Made by a program: the position numbers and the translations under genes | Shown: one piece after another, positions 60,217 through 64,000 of the stretch | How positions within the stretch are numbered: the stretch's first letter is position 1 | Layout of the letters: the number at the start of each line of letters is the position of its first letter | The notes under the pieces: model-generated | Databases searched by the model: none | What the model was told of the DNA's origin: nothing | The model's input: the letters and a program-made list of their open reading frames with translations, nothing else | Assembly (NCBI RefSeq): GCF_004684905.1 | Contig: NZ_SRJC01000002.1 | Coordinates: forward strand, 186,001-250,000 | Reading direction: 5' to 3' | Origin: Halobacillus salinus | Lineage (GTDB): Bacteria > Bacillota > Bacilli > Bacillales > Halobacillaceae | Length of the DNA: 64,000 bases

Positions 60217-61773
60217 TTATTCTGTCGCAATACCTGTTTTATCACGCAATTTGAACTTCTGGAGTTTCCCACTCGCGTTTCTAGGAAGCTCCTCCACGAA
60301 CTCATAGCGTCTCGGTCGTTTATACCGGGCAAGTCGGTTGCCAGACGTACAGAACTCATCCAACATCTGTTCTGTAATTTGGTCACCCTTTCGAACAATG
60401 AAGGCGACCACCCGCTCTCCCCATACTTCATCCGGCTCTCCTATGACCGCTGCATCCAACACATCAGGATGGTCGAATAGCGCGTCCTCCACTTCTCTAG
60501 AGTAGATATTCTCGCCACCTGATACAATCATGTCCTTGACCCGGTCACTCACCCATAAATAACCGTCCTCATCGAACGAACCGATGTCTCCTGAATGGTA
60601 CCATCCACCATACAGGGCCTCTTCCGTTGCTTCCGGCCGCTTGTAATACCCCTGCATGGTACTTGGCCCTCTCACAATAATCTCACCAAGTTCCCCAGGT
60701 TTACAGATATCTTCTGGCTCTGCAGGACCGTCCTCTCTTGTACGCACAACCCGAACTTCATGGTTTAAGATAGCTCTCCCCGCTGACCCTGCTTTCGTCA
60801 ACTGCTCCTCTTCCGTCAATGCAGTTATTGCAGGTCCCATCTCCGTCATACCGTACGCTTGGATCAAGGCTACACCAATAGAGGAATGGAGACGTGTTGT
60901 TAAAGAAGGGGCCATAGGTGCTCCTCCATATAACGCTTGCCTCAGCGTTTGGAAGTCCTCCTTCGTAAATTCTTCTTGAAGAACCATATTCCACATCGTC
61001 GGAGCAGCAAACATCGTCGTCACCCGTTCTTGTTTTACCGTTTCGATTAAACCTTTTGCATCAAAATGGTGCATGATCACGTTCGATGCGCCAATCATCA
61101 CTCTTGGGAAGAAGGCACAATGCAGCTCTGCACAGTGGAAAATCGGCGCAATCGTCAGTCCTCTATCTTGATCCGTTAATCTCAAGCAAGCCACCATAAT
61201 CATTGCTTGGTCCATCATATCCCGGTGAGAGTGGATCACTCCTTTTGGCAATCCCGTCGTACCAGAAGTGTACATGATGGCATACGGGTCATCTTCTCCT
61301 ACCATGATGGCAGTGCTCGTGTCAGATGCTTTGGATACAACATCATAAAAATAAGAAGCATATTGAACTGAAGGATCATCAATAGACCAGAACTGCACAC
61401 CCGTCATAGACTTTGCCACAGGTTCTATGGCACCAGCCGTCGCTTTTTCAAACACAACCACTTTAGGCTCAGCATCAGCAAGAATGAACTCGATTTCTTT
61501 TTCCGTTAGACGGAAATTGATCGGGTTAAAAACAGCACCGATCTTCGTACAAGCAAACAAGGTCGTCGTAAACTCAGCGGTGTTGAATAGAACAGTCGAT
61601 ACTTTATCTCCCTTTTCCACTCCGGCTGTAATAAGGGCATTGGCGACCCTATTGACTTCCGTGTCCCACTCCTTGTAGGTCCATCTCGTACCTAAACGAG
61701 CATCTACCAGGCCTTCCTTGTCTCCATACTTGCTAACCGTTTGTTCAAACATGCTCTTTAACGTTGGTGCCAT
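60217..61773 (-). CDS. acyl-CoA synthetase (AMP-forming)
   Basis: From ATG 61773 (GGAG nine bases upstream) the 518-residue enzyme has the AMP-binding motif YTSGTTGLPKGVIHSH, AYGMTEMGP, the hinge GWYHSGDIGSFDEDGYLWVSDR and the C-terminal catalytic lysine in NASGKLQKFKLR. It activates a fatty or short-chain acid with CoA. It is the last gene of the fatty-acid operon running back to the acyl-CoA dehydrogenase. Confidence 0.92.
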   Translation of the reverse strand: MAPTLKSMFEQTVSKYGDKEGLVDARLGTRWTYKEWDTEVNRVANALITAGVEKGDKVSTVLFNTAEFTTTLFACTKIGAVFNPINFRLTEKEIEFILADAEPKVVVFEKATAGAIEPVAKSMTGVQFWSIDDPSVQYASYFYDVVSKASDTSTAIMVGEDDPYAIMYTSGTTGLPKGVIHSHRDMMDQAMIMVACLRLTDQDRGLTIAPIFHCAELHCAFFPRVMIGASNVIMHHFDAKGLIETVKQERVTTMFAAPTMWNMVLQEEFTKEDFQTLRQALYGGAPMAPSLTTRLHSSIGVALIQAYGMTEMGPAITALTEEEQLTKAGSAGRAILNHEVRVVRTREDGPAEPEDICKPGELGEIIVRGPSTMQGYYKRPEATEEALYGGWYHSGDIGSFDEDGYLWVSDRVKDMIVSGGENIYSREVEDALFDHPDVLDAAVIGEPDEVWGERVVAFIVRKGDQITEQMLDEFCTSGNRLARYKRPRRYEFVEELPRNASGKLQKFKLRDKTGIATE

Positions 61774-61849
61774 TATTATCTTCTCCTTTATATCCATTAG
61801 TTTTTTCAAAACCCATGACAAAGGACATGACTGCTTTTAGAAAGACTGC

Positions 61850-62617
61850 TTATTTGGGTTGCATACGAATCGCCCCGTCTAAGCGGATCACCTCCCCATT
61901 CAACATCGTGTTCTCTACTATACTTAACACCAGTTGAGCAAACTCTGCTGGTTGACCCAAACGCTTTGGAAAAGGAGTTTGCTGCCCTAAAGCTTCCCGC
62001 GCTGATTCCGGGAGTTGTTCAAACATCGGTGTTTCAAACAGCCCTGGAGCAATGGCCATCACCCTTATCCCATACCTTGCCAACTCACGGGAAATCGGTA
62101 ATGTCATAGAAGCGACAGCTCCTTTAGAGGCACTGTAGGCTGCTTGACCAATTTGCCCGTCAAACGCCGCAATGGAAGAAGTATTGATAATCACGCCACG
62201 TTCTCCCAAGGCGTTCGGTTCGTTCTGCTGCATCTTCTCCGAAATGAGCCTGATCATATTGAATGTGCCCATGACGTTCACGTCCATCACTTTTTTGAAG
62301 GATACAAAATCGTGGACTTGGTCTCGTCCGACCACTTTTTCCCCAATCACAACCCCTGCACAGTTCACCAGTGCATTGACGCGACCGAACACTTCATAAG
62401 CCCGGTCGAGCATAGAGCGAATATCTTGTTCAGAGGTTACGTCCGCTTCACAGAAAATCGCCTGCGATCCGATCTGTTCTGCAAGGGCCGTTCCCTTCTG
62501 TCTGTCACGATCAACCAGAACGACCTTTCCTCCCCGCTCACTAATAGATCTTGCGGTTGCTTCGCCTAACCCGGAGGCTCCGCCTGATACAACTGCTACC
62601 AGTTCATGAAGGTTCAT
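61850..62617 (-). CDS. short-chain dehydrogenase (3-hydroxyacyl-CoA dehydrogenase type)
   Basis: A 255-residue SDR with the cofactor motif [13 protein letters not shown] (NAD+-type acidic residue in LVDRD), NCAG, the catalytic serine of [16 protein letters not shown] and the C-terminal PMFEQLPE. It aligns with type II 3-hydroxyacyl-CoA dehydrogenases (HSD10-like) and would oxidise 3-hydroxyacyl-CoA between the dehydrogenase and thiolase steps. The ATG overlaps the thiolase stop (ATGA). Confidence 0.88.
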   Translation of the reverse strand: MNLHELVAVVSGGASGLGEATARSISERGGKVVLVDRDRQKGTALAEQIGSQAIFCEADVTSEQDIRSMLDRAYEVFGRVNALVNCAGVVIGEKVVGRDQVHDFVSFKKVMDVNVMGTFNMIRLISEKMQQNEPNALGERGVIINTSSIAAFDGQIGQAAYSASKGAVASMTLPISRELARYGIRVMAIAPGLFETPMFEQLPESAREALGQQTPFPKRLGQPAEFAQLVLSIVENTMLNGEVIRLDGAIRMQPK

Positions 62618-63774
62618 CTGGAGTCCTCCAATCGCTCGACAATGGTCGCATTCGCCATGCCTAGACCTTCACACACTGCCAGTAAGCCATATCGCCCTTC
62701 TGTTCGTTCCAATTCATGAATCAAAGTCGTCATAAGCTTAGCCCCTGTTGCTCCCAATGGGTGCCCAAGAGCAATCGCTCCTCCATTCACGTTCAGCTTG
62801 GCATGATCCACACCTGTCTCTTTCATCCAGAATAGAGGTACAGGGGCGAAGGCTTCGTTCACCTCATATAAATCGATATCCTCCACTCCAAGTCCGGCTT
62901 TTTGCAAAGCGCTTTAAGTCGCTTGAAGTGGTCCCGTCAGCATAAGCGTTGGGTCGGAACCTACAACCGCCCTCGAAACAACCCTGAACCTCGGTTTAAG
63001 TCCAAGTGACTCCGCTTTCGTACGAGACATCAACAATACAGCAGCCGCGCCATCGCTCATTTGGCTGGCATTTCCTGCTGTTATCTTCCCGTTCTCTTTG
63101 AAGACTGTCTTCAGCTGAGATAGCCCCTCAAGCGAGGTTCCTGGACGGGGACCTTCGTCCTCTGTTACCGTCATTTCATCTCCGCTTTCATTCATAACTT
63201 TAACCGGCATCAACTCTCGGTCAAAGCGACCTTCTTTCATAGCTTTAAGAGCTCTTTGGTGGCTTTCCACCGCATACCCATCTAATTCTTCCTTGGATAA
63301 GTTCCACTTGTCTGCAATTCGCTCAGCCGATATGCCTTGATTGATGATTTCATACTGATCCGTTAGCTTCTTGCTATCTTCAGCACCTTGTCGATTCGAA
63401 AACATAGGCACTCGCGTCATGCTCTCGACCCCACCAGCAATGACGACGTCCATATCCCCACAGGCAATCGCCTGCGCACCGAAATGAATAGCTTGCTGAC
63501 TGGAGCCACACTGCCGATCAAGGGTCACGCCAGGCACTTCTATCGGGAAGCCAGCAATCAATGCAGAAATACGTGCAAGATCACCAGCTTGTTCACCTGA
63601 CTGAGTCACACACCCTGCAATCACATCTTCCACTTGTGTTGGGTCAAGAGCTGCTCGGTTCATCAGCTCCTTTAATACGAGGGCAAACAATTCATCCGGC
63701 CTCGTATTACTAAATTTACCTTTACGCTTCCCTACGGGGGTACGAACTGCTTCAACAATCACTACTTCTTCCAT
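62614..63774 (-). pseudogene. acetyl-CoA acyltransferase (thiolase) interrupted by an in-frame TAA
   Basis: Reading 63774 to 62614 gives a full thiolase of about 386 residues except for one stop, TAA at 62914-62916. The frame is unchanged after it: [33 protein letters not shown] (62840-62934) corresponds to the usual GPxxATxxALxKAGL, so one base change from AAA, GAA or CAA would explain it. The first part (286 residues) holds the nucleophile DRQCGSSQQAIH; the second holds [20 protein letters not shown] and the CEGLG cysteine. The truncated product would lack the catalytic His and Cys. No ribosome binding site precedes the second part. Either a recent pseudogene, a readthrough site or a sequencing error. 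Confidence 0.85.
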
Positions 63775-63786
63775 TCGACAACCTCC

Positions 63787-64000
63787 TTATGTAAGTCCCA
63801 ATTTCTTTGCGATAATGGACTTCATAATTTCATTAGATCCTGCGTAAATAGCGGTGACAGGTGCATCTCTGAACCGTCTCGCCATTTCATATTCCTCCAT
63901 GTAGCCGTACCCACCATGTAGCTGCATACATTCCAAGGCAACCTTCTTCACTAAATCAGTCGTCCACCACTTCGACATAGATACTTCCTTCACCACATCC
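63787..64000 (-). CDS. acyl-CoA dehydrogenase, C-terminal part (cut by window end)
   Basis: The visible 71 or so residues are the C-terminal end of an acyl-CoA dehydrogenase: MQLHGGYGYMEEYEMARRFRDAP, YAGSNEIMKSIIAKKLGL (63787-63930), with the FAD-contacting GGYGY and the terminal helix. The gene continues beyond the window. It precedes the thiolase by 12 bp and begins the beta-oxidation operon as seen here. Confidence 0.88.
   Translation of the reverse strand, partial: DVVKEVSMSKWWTTDLVKKVALECMQLHGGYGYMEEYEMARRFRDAPVTAIYAGSNEIMKSIIAKKLGLT

Noticed and set aside
62614-62907. Separate small gene for the thiolase C-terminal part
   Set aside because: It is in the same frame as the first part, begins mid-domain at a TTG and has no ribosome binding site; it is the remainder of one interrupted gene.

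Overview
This window looks like chromosomal DNA from a moderately halophilic member of the Bacillaceae, of the Halobacillus/Pontibacillus/Virgibacillus kind. The reasons are Firmicute-type ribosome binding sites (AGGAGG-like), many intrinsic terminators, an arginine cluster in Bacillus order (argC-J-B-D-carA-carB-argF), a Ku/LigD pair, an NhaC-type Na+/H+ antiporter, acidic secreted proteins and a probable ectoine hydrolase. This is inference from gene content; no rRNA or tRNA gene is visible.

Layout. (1) 0-8 kb: an RsbR-like stressosome protein, a translationally coupled folate block (pabA, a pabB-pabC fusion, a DCC thiol oxidoreductase), a two-component system, and a GntR/DUF1648 pair behind a palindromic operator. 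(2) 7.9-18 kb: a regulator-like protein that joins an HTH domain to a degenerate F1-ATPase beta subunit, NagZ, an array of 52-bp tandem repeats, an amidase, a PAS-GGDEF protein, a DEAD-box helicase, NhaC and small-molecule-binding proteins. (3) 18.2-27.6 kb: the complete ornithine/citrulline branch of arginine synthesis, with a terminator and a second, ARG-box-bearing promoter ahead of carA. (4) 28-29.9 kb: a siderophore-type N-monooxygenase and a GNAT acetyltransferase. (5) 30-38.6 kb: a sugar island with a LacI regulator and an ABC importer (no ATPase gene), then a GntR/UTRA regulator divergent from a GH4 6-phospho-alpha-glucosidase and a PTS EIICB, suggesting alpha-glucoside uptake by two routes. 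(6) 38.7-52.4 kb: LysE exporter, cupredoxin, vanadium-haloperoxidase-like protein, heterodimeric ABC exporter, FAD oxidase, two exported proteins (SGNH hydrolase, CAP lipoprotein), a PLP sulfur enzyme, ectoine hydrolase and an aldo/keto reductase. (7) 52.5-60 kb: chemoreceptor, PucR regulator, a Fic toxin with a short overlapping antitoxin gene, and divergent ku and ligD. (8) 60.2-64 kb: a fatty-acid degradation operon (acyl-CoA dehydrogenase, thiolase, SDR, acyl-CoA synthetase) whose thiolase carries an in-frame stop.

The most unusual items are the HTH/AtpD-like fusion with its own inverted-repeat upstream region (7875-8992), a family of three palindromic elements each lying beside a gene's terminator and, on the far side, a copy of that same terminator (about 27.74-28.0, 39.9-40.1 and 48.0-48.4 kb), the VbhA-like antitoxin/Fic pair (56.1-56.9 kb), the 52-bp repeat array (10.43-10.74 kb), and the nonsense codon in the thiolase (62914-62916). 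No CRISPR array, prophage or complete insertion sequence was seen.
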